A stretch of 64,000 bases of DNA. It comes from Gnetum montanum. Lineage: Eukaryota; Streptophyta; Gnetopsida; Gnetales; Gnetaceae. A program made the position numbers and the translations under genes. The notes under the pieces are model-generated. The model did not search any database, was not told the origin of the DNA, and was given only the letters and a program-made list of their open reading frames with translations. Position 1 is the first letter of the stretch, and every line of letters starts with the position of its first letter. The stretch is from positions 8,627 through 72,626 of the forward strand of contig MNCI01023636.1 of assembly GCA_015680685.1 (NCBI GenBank), read 5' to 3'. Positions 47,892-59,887 of the stretch are shown piece after piece.

Positions 47892-49074
47892 TGAGGATCG
47901 AGATCTTAGAAGGGGGGTTCAATAAGTTCCCTAGTTAAAATTATTGTAGCCACCAAAATAAAACACAATTTTTATGTGGTTCCCCAACTTGGGTACATCC
48001 ACACTTGAAGGGTAGAATCTGTGCACACCTTCAAACCTTATTGCTTTAAAAAACATGTGGTTTGAAGGGCATCACAACCTTTACAAGATTTGAGCTCCAC
48101 TCTAGAATGTTTTGTCACTATAAAACTACTCAACTTCGCAAGGTGCTAAGAAACTCAAAATGAGGTTTAAAGGATCTCACAACCTTTACAAAACATGAGC
48201 TCTGCACCAAAGTATTTTATCACTGCAAAACCATTCAACCCTATAAGATTCTAACAAGCTCAACAAAGATACCTTCTTGCAAGAGGCACATCAACCTCAC
48301 AAAACTACAAAGAAAAAAAAAGAAAAAGATCAAGGAAAGAGTGTAACTTGATTTATAGAGTCCTTGTAATTGAAGCTCACTACATACAATACATACAAAT
48401 GATGAACTAGTGAAAGACAAAAGAAAATTCTCTTTGAGTAACCAAGGATAGATCTTTCAATGAATAACATTTGTCCCTTTCCCAATAATTTCACTTAGTC
48501 TTATACCCTTTGAATTTTTAAAAACTCCTTGGAATTCATGCAACTACTACCAAATGACTAATTTAGATGTTCATTTCAAGGATGAGACATCTAACTGCAA
48601 CCAGCCACATTGTAGGAGAGATGTCTACATAAAAGTGGAGATGTCTACCATGAGACATCTATTCTCCAAGATAGACATTTGCTATTTTTGTGAAATGTCT
48701 ACTTTGCTAGATCATTTTGCTTTCTAAAGCATTCCTTTGTCATTTTTGCACATCGGTAGTTCTCAAAACATCTTCATTTTAACTCATGGACTTTGTTTGA
48801 ATCCTAGCTCTCATCTTTTCCTTTCAGCTCCTATTTTATCATCTTAACATAGCTCTTGTTTTTAAGTCTTGGTTGTTCTTGTCATCTTAACGTAGCTCTC
48901 ATTCTGACTCAGGATTTGTTCTTTGTCTTGATCTAATGTCTTGACACATTAAAGCTCGTGGTTATGCTATTGTTCCAATCTCATCATATTCTTGGTCTCA
49001 CTTAGTCCTACAAGGCAATACAAACATATTTTCCACATTCTACATTTTCTATGTTTTTGACATACTAAAAAGCA
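47892..49074 (-). repeat. 3' LTR of the copia-type element
   Basis: 1183 bp. On the minus strand it starts TGCTTTTTAGTATGTC after the polypurine run CAAGGGGGCAATTGCT. It carries an array of AGACATCT/AGATGTCT words (48585-48710), a TATA (minus GGGTATAAGAC, about 48491-48503), and an internal duplication of about 120 bp near 48050-48245. Array and duplication are absent from the 5' LTR. Confidence 0.72.
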
Positions 49075-49522
49075 AGCAATTGCCCCCTTGAGAAAATGGG
49101 TGAGCATAGACCATAACATTATAACATTATATGATAAAGAATAAAAGCACAAACATTTATATATATAGAAAAATTCAATCTATCTTCATTAATGCACTGA
49201 ACATATAACAAACTGTTGGCGACCGTTTGGGATGCGACCGCCAACGAGTGTCCTTGAATAGGATTTAGGTGCTTGCTGGTCTCTGGCAACACCAAGGCCT
49301 AGATACCTCCAAATAGACTTAGTAGTTAATGTGAGTATGTGTGTGTGCTGTTGTGAAAAATCAAATGATTGGGTTATGTGTAAAACTATAAATGACTTAT
49401 CTTAAAAAGATTCAGCCAACTTTGCAAAGTACTGTGAGTTGTCGAGAGTTCCTATTTTGTTTAATTGCCTAGTCTATGTGGTCCTTATAATACCTACTTG
49501 TAGCAAATAAAGTTTTGCAAAA

Positions 49523-50072
49523 NNNNNNNNNNNNNNNNNNNNNNNNNNNNNNNNNNNNNNNNNNNNNNNNNNNNNNNNNNNNNNNNNNNNNNNNNNNNNN
49601 NNNNNNNNNNNNNNNNNNNNNNNNNNNNNNNNNNNNNNNNNNNNNNNNNNNNNNNNNNNNNNNNNNNNNNNNNNNNNNNNNNNNNNNNNNNNNNNNNNNN
49701 NNNNNNNNNNNNNNNNNNNNNNNNNNNNNNNNNNNNNNNNNNNNNNNNNNNNNNNNNNNNNNNNNNNNNNNNNNNNNNNNNNNNNNNNNNNNNNNNNNNN
49801 NNNNNNNNNNNNNNNNNNNNNNNNNNNNNNNNNNNNNNNNNNNNNNNNNNNNNNNNNNNNNNNNNNNNNNNNNNNNNNNNNNNNNNNNNNNNNNNNNNNN
49901 NNNNNNNNNNNNNNNNNNNNNNNNNNNNNNNNNNNNNNNNNNNNNNNNNNNNNNNNNNNNNNNNNNNNNNNNNNNNNNNNNNNNNNNNNNNNNNNNNNNN
50001 NNNNNNNNNNNNNNNNNNNNNNNNNNNNNNNNNNNNNNNNNNNNNNNNNNNNNNNNNNNNNNNNNNNNNNNN
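49523..50072. other. Assembly gap (550 N)
   Basis: A run of N within the copia-type element. Apparent reading frames through it are not real. Confidence 0.99.
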
Positions 50073-50159
50073 AAGGTCTTCTATGGCAAAATTTTAATAG
50101 AAATTTTCTATCATGCAACAAGAACAAAAAGAGCAATCTAAAAATCCCAAAATTATTTT

Positions 50160-50740
50160 CCAAGAATGATACTATCTAAACCACTAGCTAAACAATTTAA
50201 ATAGAATAAAAAAAAACATAACTCACAGGACTATGACAAAGAGGCTAAAATGTTGTCTTTAACAAATCATCTTACAAGCAATCTTTCACAATGTCTTCTT
50301 TACAAATGCTCTCCCTCCCAGCCACCAAGACCTAGAGCGAGACCCCCCTCAGAGACCCCTTTTCCTTCCTATCCTTGAAGCCCTTTTGTAGTAACCTCAA
50401 GGTAGTTACAATCATCATGAGAAGGTGAGGTAAGTTACAAACATTATGGGTGGTTATAACCACCATAGAGATAAAAAAGCCGCAATTGACAAGTGTCCCA
50501 TTTAGTTGCCAAGTGGCCCATTCAGTTGCCAAGTGGTCACCATGGAGATAAAAAAGTTGTAGTTGACAAGTGGACTTTGTAGTGGTTATAACCACCATTT
50601 CAATTGAGAGGCTACAATTGTCATGAAATTACAACATTTATAGGAAATTTAAAATGAAGCCAAGTATCTAGTGGCTATATTCACCATAGGGTTAATGTTT
50701 ATAGGTGATGAATATCTTGTAGTTGCAACCGTCATGATAG
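50160..50740 (-). repeat. LTR-like repeat (family D), inverted copy
   Basis: Shares GTGGTTATAACCACC, CATAATGTTTGTAACTTACC and GGGCTTCAAGG with 5120-5400 in opposite orientation. The near-palindromes are more numerous here (GGTTATAACCACC at 50453 and 50585). It is nested in the copia-type element. Confidence 0.5.
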
Positions 50741-53200
50741 ACTAGGAAGCCATGGAGGACTCATGTTTTGTTTCTACATGTCTCATTATGGTCTGGCCAT
50801 AAATATATTCATATTTCAATTTTATGGCCCCAAACAACCATAGTAACTTATCCAAACGGGTAGCCATTTATCTATATTATTATTTTTCTTATGTCACTCC
50901 CAATTTATGTGCAAATTCTCTAGATCATGAGGATGTTCGGCTTTTTGGAATAATAAAACCATAGTCAAGATGTTTATAGCGTATTTTTCATGAATTATTG
51001 CGTGAGATTGTTTCATCAAGAGTAATGTTTGAACTGAAACTGGGATAATAAGGAATGCCAACTCCCTCCTATGTAAATATTTCAAATTAACAGGAGATCC
51101 ACGACTATTAATCATCAAGCTTCTGACTTGTAGCAAAGAAATGAACAATTCTACCATTTGCTAGTGTGGTATTGTTACTAGAACAACTGCAAATTCATCC
51201 TTGCCAAGTCACTGGTGTCGTCTAGATACATCAAAGCTCTGTTTTTAGCGATAGTTATTCAGTGTTAGAAGGTTTGAAACTCTGCTAAGCATCCTGGCAA
51301 TTTCTTCACGAACTGTATGTGCCCTACACTAGTAGAGCCAAAGGTGCAATGGAAATGATTACAACCATCGTTCCCGACGAGACCTCCATGTGTGCTCTAT
51401 GTTCACTAAATTTTTGGGACCAGATTCTTGGCAGGATGCCCTTGTCTACCATGATTTAAGATTTTTGTCAGCTACGATTACGCACTACATTTTTCTTAGA
51501 GTTTATTTCTCTACCATGCCCTAGAGCTCTGTCAAATATGAGCTAGAAACCCTATTGCGTTTTTGCCCTTTTATGCGAAGACTCCACTCTCTGTATACTG
51601 CGGATTATTAAGAGATCTTCTTTTTCTTTTGCAGGTTCCAGGAGCAAATGATAATTGTGGTTTAGGGTTCTAACCACCTGAAATCTTTGCCCCAAATTTA
51701 CCTAGGGCTTCCTGCGTTTTTCTTTCTAAATTCGTTTTATTCAATTTGTGAATTAGGGATACCTATTGTATGATTTGGGTGCTAATATTGGCAAGATTTT
51801 GATATATTCTTGATGCTTGTCTTGCTGTTTTTCTTCTAAAATTGTTGCTCATAACCTATTCTTGTTTTTCCGATTTTCATTGCTGATTCAAATGCAGAGT
51901 ATATACAAAGTGTTTGACAAATTGCCTTTTTCCAATGTCTCTACTTTTGCTGTCAATAAACATTATTGTGACGTCCAATTCTCAATTCTTATATATATTG
52001 CTAACTGCATTTTAACTCTTATTCTTTTTCTCTCTTCTTCTTTTTGTCCTGCACTTCATATACAAGGCACATGAACAAATTGCTTCATGAAGAATACTGT
52101 AATTTCCAATAACCAGTTTACCATCAATTGCAGTTACTTTGATTCTTCATTTTTTTCTTCTTTAAATCTAGATGCTATTTCTCTTTATCCACAAGCTGAA
52201 ATTTTGTTTATTCTAACAAAGTACAGTAGCCTTTCCTCCAATCTTTCAGCATCTAAAATTGCTTTGTAATGGATTTTTAAAAGCTCCCTTATCAATTTAG
52301 TGAGAAAACATAGTTAATGGTTTGTGGAATTCTTGTCCATTCTCAAACTAACAATAAGAGAGTACTAAAAACTGCAAAAACCTTTAATCAATTTTATCAT
52401 GCCAACCTGTTCCATGAAATGGTCAAAATGTGCCAACACAAACCTATCTCCAAAGATATATCATAAAAAGAGCAACATCATATGGTATGCATGATCAATA
52501 TCACAAAACTATCCTCCTTTTTGGACAACACCCAAAAGGAGGGGATCATGAAAAGTACCTATCCAAACATCATCAATAAAGTTCCATAGGATAAATTTTT
52601 ATAACATCATAGGATAATACCATAGAGATACAAATATTTAGCTAAGAAAGAAAACATGATGAAAAAGAATACACATCCTTTAGCATTGATTTCATAGGGA
52701 TGATGATGAGAAACCAAATTCCATTAAGAGTTGCCCTTATCTATTCATAAAGAAAGTTAAAATTAATGACGCACAACTAATCCAGGCATTTCAATTAATG
52801 TCCAAGAGTATTTAAAACCAAACGATGAAGTCCAAAGTTTGAGCACTAAAGATCAAGTAACCTATCTCTGAAACAATAATCCATTTGTAACAAATAAATC
52901 AATATCTCATAATTCTATAATCATCCAACATCAACAAAAAGATAAGGCATAGCAATTCCATGGAAGGAGAGTAAATACATGCATATTCAACTTTTAAGAA
53001 TTAGATCAAATACTCATAAGAGAGGTCAAAGAAACATAATTTATCATACTAAATATCTCAAAAGATCAAAAACAACCAAACATATCCTTAACAAGATCTT
53101 CATAAAGTAATTCTTATGTAACCATGTCAATTTTAAATACCAGCATAAGAAATACATCACAAGGTAATATATCCAAATGATATCTTGACCAAAATTAACT
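50741..53200. other. Copia-element interior, nothing recognised
   Basis: No pol motif on the minus strand. 51400-52270 has pyrimidine-rich, intron-like sequence on plus but no recognisable protein. The rest is AT-rich. Confidence 0.35.
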
Positions 53201-53429
53201 CATACTTTTACCTTAGATACTTTACCATACTCTAAAATGAATAGTCCTCTTCTTGCTAATTTTTAGCTATGAGTGTTGGAGTGGGAAGTCTTGCTACTTG
53301 AGTCTCTTTTGGTAAGAGTGTCAAAAGTCTCCCCCAACTCTGGTGCCCTATAGGATGATAACCGTTGATGAGGAACAGGCTTCCCCTGCATACGTGCTTG
53401 TATTTCTTCCTAGTCTCTTTGGTCATAAT

Positions 53430-54200
53430 GCATATGTTGTAGAGAGATTGGTATTATCCCATTGAGCCTTTTAGGATCTTCATGCTATTTTGTTACAATC
53501 TTGATTTATCAAAAAAAAAATAGAATGGATTTAATTAGCAATAGTTGCAACAAGAATCACCTCCACAAAAATTCTAAGATCAAGTGTGGAGGCTAGGATC
53601 TCCCATTAGTGATATCCTTCAAAAACGAAGATGCAAATATTATTAATGCTTTTTTCAAGTAGTTTCTTCCTAGATAGTTAACAAGAAATCCATTTTGAAA
53701 GGAAGAACATTGTGATTAGACATTAAGGATCCAAAAATCACTATAGCAGCTGTATTCTCCATCTATTACTTGAATGTCTTTTCATGGGTCACCTTGCCTT
53801 TGTAGAGATGCATCCTTAAAATCTCATCAAATTGTGTTCCATTTAAATAAATTTGCAATACCATACCAAGATCAAGTATGGAGACTTTTGAAACCAAAGC
53901 CTCCCATTAGTAGTATCTTATAATAAAAGAAAAATTTTAAAAGTTTTAATATAGATAACAACATAGCATAATTATTTTTATTTTGATGTTCAACAATCTA
54001 TTGTGAAGAGAATGGTTTTCTTCCATTGAGGAGTTTAGGATTAATTAGCTCCTTCTAGAAATTCAATCTTGATTTTCCAAAGATAGAATGAAGTAGCAAC
54101 TTATGCATTAATAATCATCTGCAGAACTTCTAAGATTAAGTATGAAGACTTTTGGAAATCAACATCTTCTATTATTAGTATTCATGATTCAAATATATGT
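53430..54200 (+). repeat. Three diverged tandem repeats of about 280-300 bp
   Basis: Anchors AAGATCAAGTGTGGAGGCTA (53575), AAGATCAAGTATGGAGACTT (53870) and AAGATTAAGTATGAAGACTT (54133) are each followed by a variant of CTCCCATTAGTAGTATC. The flanks also align (a TTTAGGATC block, then CTTGATTT-CAAA). It lies just 3' of the gag linker in the copia-type element. Confidence 0.65.
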
Positions 54201-54681
54201 AGTAGATAATTCACAAGGAAATCCCTTTGAAATGATGCTTTTATTAAAATATTCATAAATTACATATAAGGATCCCAACTCAAATGATTCTATCATCAAT
54301 AAAAAAAAATTTTAAAATATTTTGAATTTTTATGATAGCATTATAATCCAATAAGTAATGTAGATCATAATAACATGAGTTGTATCACAAGACATATATG
54401 TTATATTTAATAATTAAACTTACTTGATCTTACCTTGTATATTCTTGGTTTTTATCTATTAATCCTTTTTTAAGATAAGTTAATTTAATGTCCATTAAAG
54501 TTATTTTGCTTCATTTATAACTTAATACCTTATAAGACCAAGCATGGATTTCTTTGGATAAACAAAGATTTTTTGTAACATCCATTCAATAATTTTCTAG
54601 CCACTTGTATTTGTAAAGATAAACCAGTTAAAAAATAGCAAGTTAAGGAAAAAATTATAAACCTACTTACCTTGCTTGCAT

Positions 54682-55422
54682 CTAGGCATGGTCATGATTA
54701 ATGAAGTTTAGGATGAGGTCCTCTATTATGGAGTACCTCCTTAGCATGCATATGACCTTTCCTTTTTTAACATCAAGATGTTTGTTTAAGTCACTAACTT
54801 CTTCCTCTAGCTTTCTTACCGTGGGCCTCCAAACCTTTCTAGCCTTTAAGTCATACGTTCTAGGCTTCTTTTGATAAGACCATGTAGTTAATTTATAATG
54901 ATTTGATCGTAAATAACAATAAGATTGCTTATGCCTAGAATTATGAAAGTAAAAATAAATACTATTTCTCATTTGGGCTACATGAGTAAACTTGGGTGTA
55001 TAACTCTCATTCAATGAAGTTCTTGTAGATGTCTTATAATGGAAATGACTTCTTAGCTTTCTTTCATTGTTTGCATATTTACTTTGTCCTAAAATGATTT
55101 GTAGAGTCTCCTTATCTTGTGTTAACCTATCATTGATGAGCTTCAAATTTGCAAGATCCTTGTTAATCTGCTCATAGGAAAGGGTTAGCTTTTCTACCTC
55201 AATCCTTAGATTAGAGTTTTTCTTTTCAAGAATTGAGCACTTTATATTAAGTTGAGCTATCACTAATTCTTTACTATACATGGCCTTTTTCATTTTGCTA
55301 CATAAACTTTGAAAGGAAATTACCTCATTAAAAAGTAGCTCATACCTTTCTTCCAAAGAAGTCTCATCTTCATTAGCTTCATCATTAGAGATTGAATCAT
55401 TGATGGGTTCTTGATTTTCCAA
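54682..55422 (-). pseudogene. Coiled-coil linker of the copia-type gag
   Basis: 246 codons without a stop, starting MENQEPINDS. Acidic start, then a long coiled coil with Leu/Lys/Glu heptads (residues 25-115), then a decayed zinc knuckle around residues 150-165 (YFYFHNSRHKQSYCY, where an intact one has C-x2-C-x4-H-x4-C), then a basic part with KVWRPT. This arrangement is typical of the gag-to-protease linker in SIRE-type copia elements. The first two Cys of the knuckle are now Tyr. Confidence 0.65.
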
Positions 55423-55505
55423 GGCAATATATGACAGATATGAATCTTCAAGTGTAATTCTTGTTTCCTCTTCATCATCCTACCTTATATAGATGCTACT
55501 TCATC

Positions 55506-55812
55506 TTATTTATTCACTATACTCCTTCTCTTGTGACTTGTAAACATTGCAGCATTTAGTGACCATATGGCCTCTTCCACCACATATCTAACATTCCATA
55601 GAAAAGGAATCAAAGTATGAAAGTTTAGATTTCTTACCTCTAGTCTTACCTTTACTACCCAAAATGCTACTGATGAGTTGAGTTCAACCATCCAAGATGA
55701 ATGCCCAAACTAAGAACCTTACGTACTTAAAGAACTCTTGCATGTGAGTCTTCTAGCATGTGACAGTGATCCCATTGAACATTGGTGACTTGATGTATGA
55801 TCCTCCTTCCAT
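55506..55812 (-). pseudogene. Copia gag start joined to zinc knuckle (internal deletion)
   Basis: The ATG at 55812 begins MEGGSYIKSPMFNG, the standard start of this copia gag (normally followed by a Tyr-x-x-Trp-Lys core). After only about 45 codons the sequence moves to the C-terminal knuckle, EC-stop-ICGGRGHMVTKC (about 55598-55549). Some 200 or more codons of capsid are missing. The knuckle keeps two Cys, His and the last Cys. Confidence 0.68.
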
Positions 55813-55868
55813 TGTTTACTCCTGATTTGTTATGATTAAAACCATGAGTACTAGGCTTTGATATGACT

Positions 55869-56773
55869 TGAGGATCAAGAACTTAGAAGGAGCATTGAAT
55901 AAGGTTTCCATTTAAAATTATTGTAGGCACCAAAACCAAGCATAATTTTTAGATAGCTCCCCAACTTAGGTACATCCACACTTAGAGGGTAGAATCTATT
56001 CACACAACTGTACTTCATTGCTTCAAAAAAACTATGGTTTAAAGGGCATCATAACCTTTACAATATTTAAGCTCTACTTTAGAGTGTTTCCTTACTACAA
56101 AACCACTCAAACCCACAAAGTCCCAGCAAGCTCAATGAAGATGCCTTCCTACAAGAAGCACATCAACCCCACAAGGCTATACAGAAAAAAAAGGAAAAAG
56201 ATCAAGGAAATATTATTACTTGATTTATTAAGTCCTTACAATTGAAGTTCATTGCATACAATATATACAAATGATGAATCAATGAAGAACAAAAGTAAGT
56301 TCTATTTGAGTAGCCAATGATAGATCTTTTAATGAATAGTACTTACCCTGTTCCCAAGAATTTCACTTAGTCTTATACCCTTTGAGTTTTCAAAAACTTC
56401 TCAAAATTCATTTTGCTTTCTAAAGCATTCCTTTGTCATTTTGGCACATCGGTAGTCTTTGGAACATCTTCATTTGACTCATAGACTTCATTTGAATCCT
56501 AGCTCTCGTCTTTTCCTTTCAACTCTTATTTTATCATCTCAATGTAGCTCTCATTTTGAAGTTTTGGTTCTTCTTATCATCTCAACATAGCTCTTGTTTT
56601 GACTCAGGATTTTCTCTTTATCCCAATCTAATGTCTTGATATATTAAAGCTCTTAATTATGTTATTGTTTCGATCCCATCATGCTCTTGGTCTTACTTAG
56701 TCCTACAAGGCAATACAAACACATTTTTCACATTTTACATTTTCTAAGTTTTTGACATACCAAAATGTCAACA
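55869..56773 (-). repeat. 5' LTR of the copia-type element
   Basis: 905 bp, parallel to 47892-49074. It lacks the AGACATCT array: AATTCAT joins directly to TTTTGCTTTCTAAAGC. The flank on the gag side (minus AGTCATATCAAAGCC, 55868-55854) is a decayed initiator-Met primer site. Confidence 0.72.
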
Positions 56774-56778
56774 TCAAC
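56774..56778. repeat. Probable target duplication of the copia-type element, right (TCAAC)
   Basis: Followed by TCCATG, as in element 1's CCAACTCCATAT. Confidence 0.5.
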
Positions 56779-59060
56779 TCCATGCACTTTGTTAAATCTT
56801 AAATTTGCAAATCTTTGACCTTAAATTCTACTTGAGTGACCAAGGTTCCAATTTCAAAGATACTACATGACTAGGTTGATTTTGGCCTTCATCATTTGGA
56901 TCTCCTTTTCATTTACTTATTTGTATATGTGTATCTAGTTTCTAAAATCTTGCTATAATTTTTTATGCACCTTGGCCTTATTTTTACATGTGCTAATTTC
57001 TATATCAAACTTTTGATGGATTGCATAGACTTCTTACATCAATAAGTTTTTATTTTCTTGGGTTAATTGTTTCACTTTAAGTTGACATGGGTAAATTGCT
57101 TTCTTAGCTAATGAAAAGTTTTCTCTAACATGTTCTATCATTTTTTCACATTTATCAACCTTCTATCATTTGTAATAAGCCTTTTTTTATATGCTAATGG
57201 CTTTGTGATTACTTTAGCATTGTGATATGTTTTTGTGTCTATTGCTAATGCATCCCAAGTTTCTTATTCTCTTTCCATCCTAAGTTAATGTTGTTCAACA
57301 ATTAGCTGCTTAACTTGTTCAGTCCTAAAGGCATTGATATGTTTTGGTGTGATGCAATTAGCTAGATCTTATTATTAAATTTTGAGTTGGACAAATTGAT
57401 CTTGTAGCCTCTAGATCCTTAACTCTACATGTTGCAATCTTGTTTATGTAATAACTAAGTTCCCTTTTGTAGAAATTAGTTCAAATTGAACTACTATGAT
57501 ATTACTAGGAATTTCAAAAAGATTTTGTATGATTTGATCTATTTGTAGTAATCTATTTAGGGCATCTTCATGTTCTTTAGAAAATAGTACTTCATTTTCT
57601 TTACCTTTGTCTTTGCCAGATGGTCTTGCAATGGTCCATGCATCCTTGGCTTCTAAAAATCTATTTGTAGCACAATAAAGACACGGAAAGCTTCTTTGAT
57701 AAGTTATCAACTATGCTGCCCCTTGTGGATCGTTGTGCTACATGATGACCAGTGTGACTCCTTCTCCAATATTCAATGTGACATGAAACAATGCAACATT
57801 ATTTAAAATCTATTGTGTCTACTTTTCTTCTGCATATTGCAAGAAAACTTGACCAGTGAGTAATCCTATTGAGACTACAAGATGGCTAAGATTCTCCCTA
57901 ATTCTATACATGGTTGATATTTCCCTACTTTCCTAGCTTAAAATCTCAACAATCCATTGCAAATATCTCATAGCAAGCCTATAATATTTTTGTTGTGCTA
58001 TTGGGACACTATGTCATGCTTGCTCTATTACTAATACACTAGATCCTATGTGTTATGTAATTGTAGTTGATATGTTAGCTATTGGTGTTAATGTTGCTAC
58101 TATGTCAATGCCTAGTGGCTTTTCCACTTTACCTTCCTTAGGTGGCACTAGCTTGGAAACTTCTACATATGATGCATTTAGAGCTTTTCTTGGTATATCA
58201 TTAGTGTAGGTCAAAATGCTTGCATATCTACATAGTTTCCTTATTAAATAGGAAAATGAAAGGATCAATTTCCCTAACTTCTTTTCTTCAAATATTCTTT
58301 GGATTTTCTAAAATAAAAAATGGGTCATGTTTGCTTGAAACTTAGTGAAAATTCCCCTAGCAACATATGTGAAAATTCTATTTAGCCTCTTGGTAAGAAA
58401 GATGTGATAGGTACCAATCTTGAAATAGATCTTTTCAGTAGTGGATAATCCATTGTATTCCTTCTCCATCATTCCATATGTGCTTTATAGCCAAAGATTT
58501 CTAGCATTTATATTTGACCTTATGAATAGCTAGGTTATGTTGGCTCTAATATTTGAAATATTCAATGCCTTTGTAATTGCTTCAATTGAATACAATACTA
58601 GACACCTTCAATCTTAACTATGCAATCATTCTATTTGTTATGCAAAAACTAATAAGCCCCTCTCAAATACCAGTCATCATCTATAGAAAGTGTAGGCCAA
58701 AATGATAATGCTGGCAATTAGTCTCAAACTTCTATGGGTGCAGACTTCATAAATGGGCTAAAATTCAGTTCCACAATAACTATGGGCATCATGTACTTGT
58801 CATTGATAACTTGAACACATTCATCTGCAAGTGTGAGTTATTGATCTAGTTCTAAATTTGGAGGTGTTGTAGCCTCTACTTATGTAGATTTCCTTGTTGG
58901 ATTTTTGGCTGTTGAATATAATATAATTGAGTCTCTTGTTTCTCAATAGGAGGTTGATCTTCTTCTCTTCCTCTTCCTCTTCCTCTAGGCCTCTTCTTGT
59001 GTGGTTGAGATGGTTCGTTGGCTTTCAAGATTTTCTTTAGAGGCATTTGCAATCATAGGT
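56774..59060 (-). pseudogene. Third ORF of gypsy element 3 (N-terminal and middle part)
   Basis: Homologue of the ORF at 35800-38540. The N-terminus near 59055-58970 reads NEPSQPHKKRPRGRGRGRE, a basic leader whose bases align with AACCCTCTCAACCATGAGAG at 38483-38502. Open stretches at 58268-58053 and 57710-57444 are central parts. It is split by two insertions, and its end is at 47812-47891 and 34290-34549. Confidence 0.58.
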
Positions 59061-59589
59061 GATGTTATGAATACCCAAAAAATTGTAAAAAATTCCCATT
59101 TATTCATAACCCTTCTTTGGATTTTGCATGTTGATTGAAAATACAAAAGATAGTTAATTTCATCATTTTGGGAAATGCCATAATTTGCAATTTGTGAGAA
59201 TTAAAGAATGTTCATAAATTAATACTCCAAACATTTTATCCTAATATGTTAATTAAGATTTATTTGCAATTGCATAACATTCCTATGAGATACAATTTTT
59301 TAATTTAGCAGTATTAATCAAATTGATAGCCCCTAAATTATCATGAAATAGTAAAAATTCTTACCTTCTATTTGTAATTAAAAAATTCAAGCATTATTAG
59401 AAATTCCAAAAATTACAAAAAACTCCCTCCACAATAGAGAAGCTCGATCGAGTAGTTGAAGGGTTCAAAAATGATTGGAATTAGATGCAAAACATGAAAG
59501 ATATGACTCCTAGAAAGCACTTTGATATAAAAAACAACATGAATTTATTTTGTGTTTTGATAGAAAAGGAAAAAATTTTCTAATGGTTA

Positions 59590-59690
59590 GAGTATATATA
59601 TATATATATGGGGGTGGTATTGTATCTATGGTATCATAGATGTGATATTCTATCTACAATATTACCCTAGAAAAATTCAAAAATTCACTC
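59590..59690 (-). promoter_or_regulatory. Internal promoter-like module upstream of the third ORF (element 3)
   Basis: The minus strand has AATATTGTAGATAG, ATCACATCTATGATACCATA and GATACAATACC, then (AT)n-rich ATATATATATATACTC (59592-59608). The words match this element's own LTR at 33782-33845 (ATCATATCTATGATGTCATA, GATATTGTAGAAG), not those of element 1. Confidence 0.5.
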
Positions 59691-59887
59691 AACTTTGAGA
59701 AAAAATATCTACAACTTTGGATGTCTAGAAGGTCTTAATGTTGTGTAAAGGGATTCTAGTCAAACAATAATCCTTAGGATTTGCTAAATTACCCATGAAA
59801 TATGAAGAACAATGATAAATAATGTTTTTGGACATGGTAGAGTATATATGGCTAATAACTGATTGTGGTAGAAATGCTTAGGCATAG

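Larger units (their letters stand above)
47892..56773 (-). mobile_element. Copia-type element lacking pol, inserted in element 3
   Basis: 8.9 kb. LTRs are 47892-49074 (3', long form) and 55869-56773 (5', short form); they begin TGAGGATC on plus. Inside are a gag start, a zinc knuckle and a coiled-coil linker like those of SIRE/Maximus-type copia elements, but no protease, integrase or RT was found in 49.1-54.6 kb outside the 550-N gap. It is therefore a deleted or non-autonomous copy with other repeats nested inside. Confidence 0.7.

Noticed and set aside
51400-52270. Possible host gene or exon inside the copia-type element
   Set aside because: Pyrimidine-rich tracts resemble intron ends, but no frame gives a recognisable protein and no exon chain could be built.
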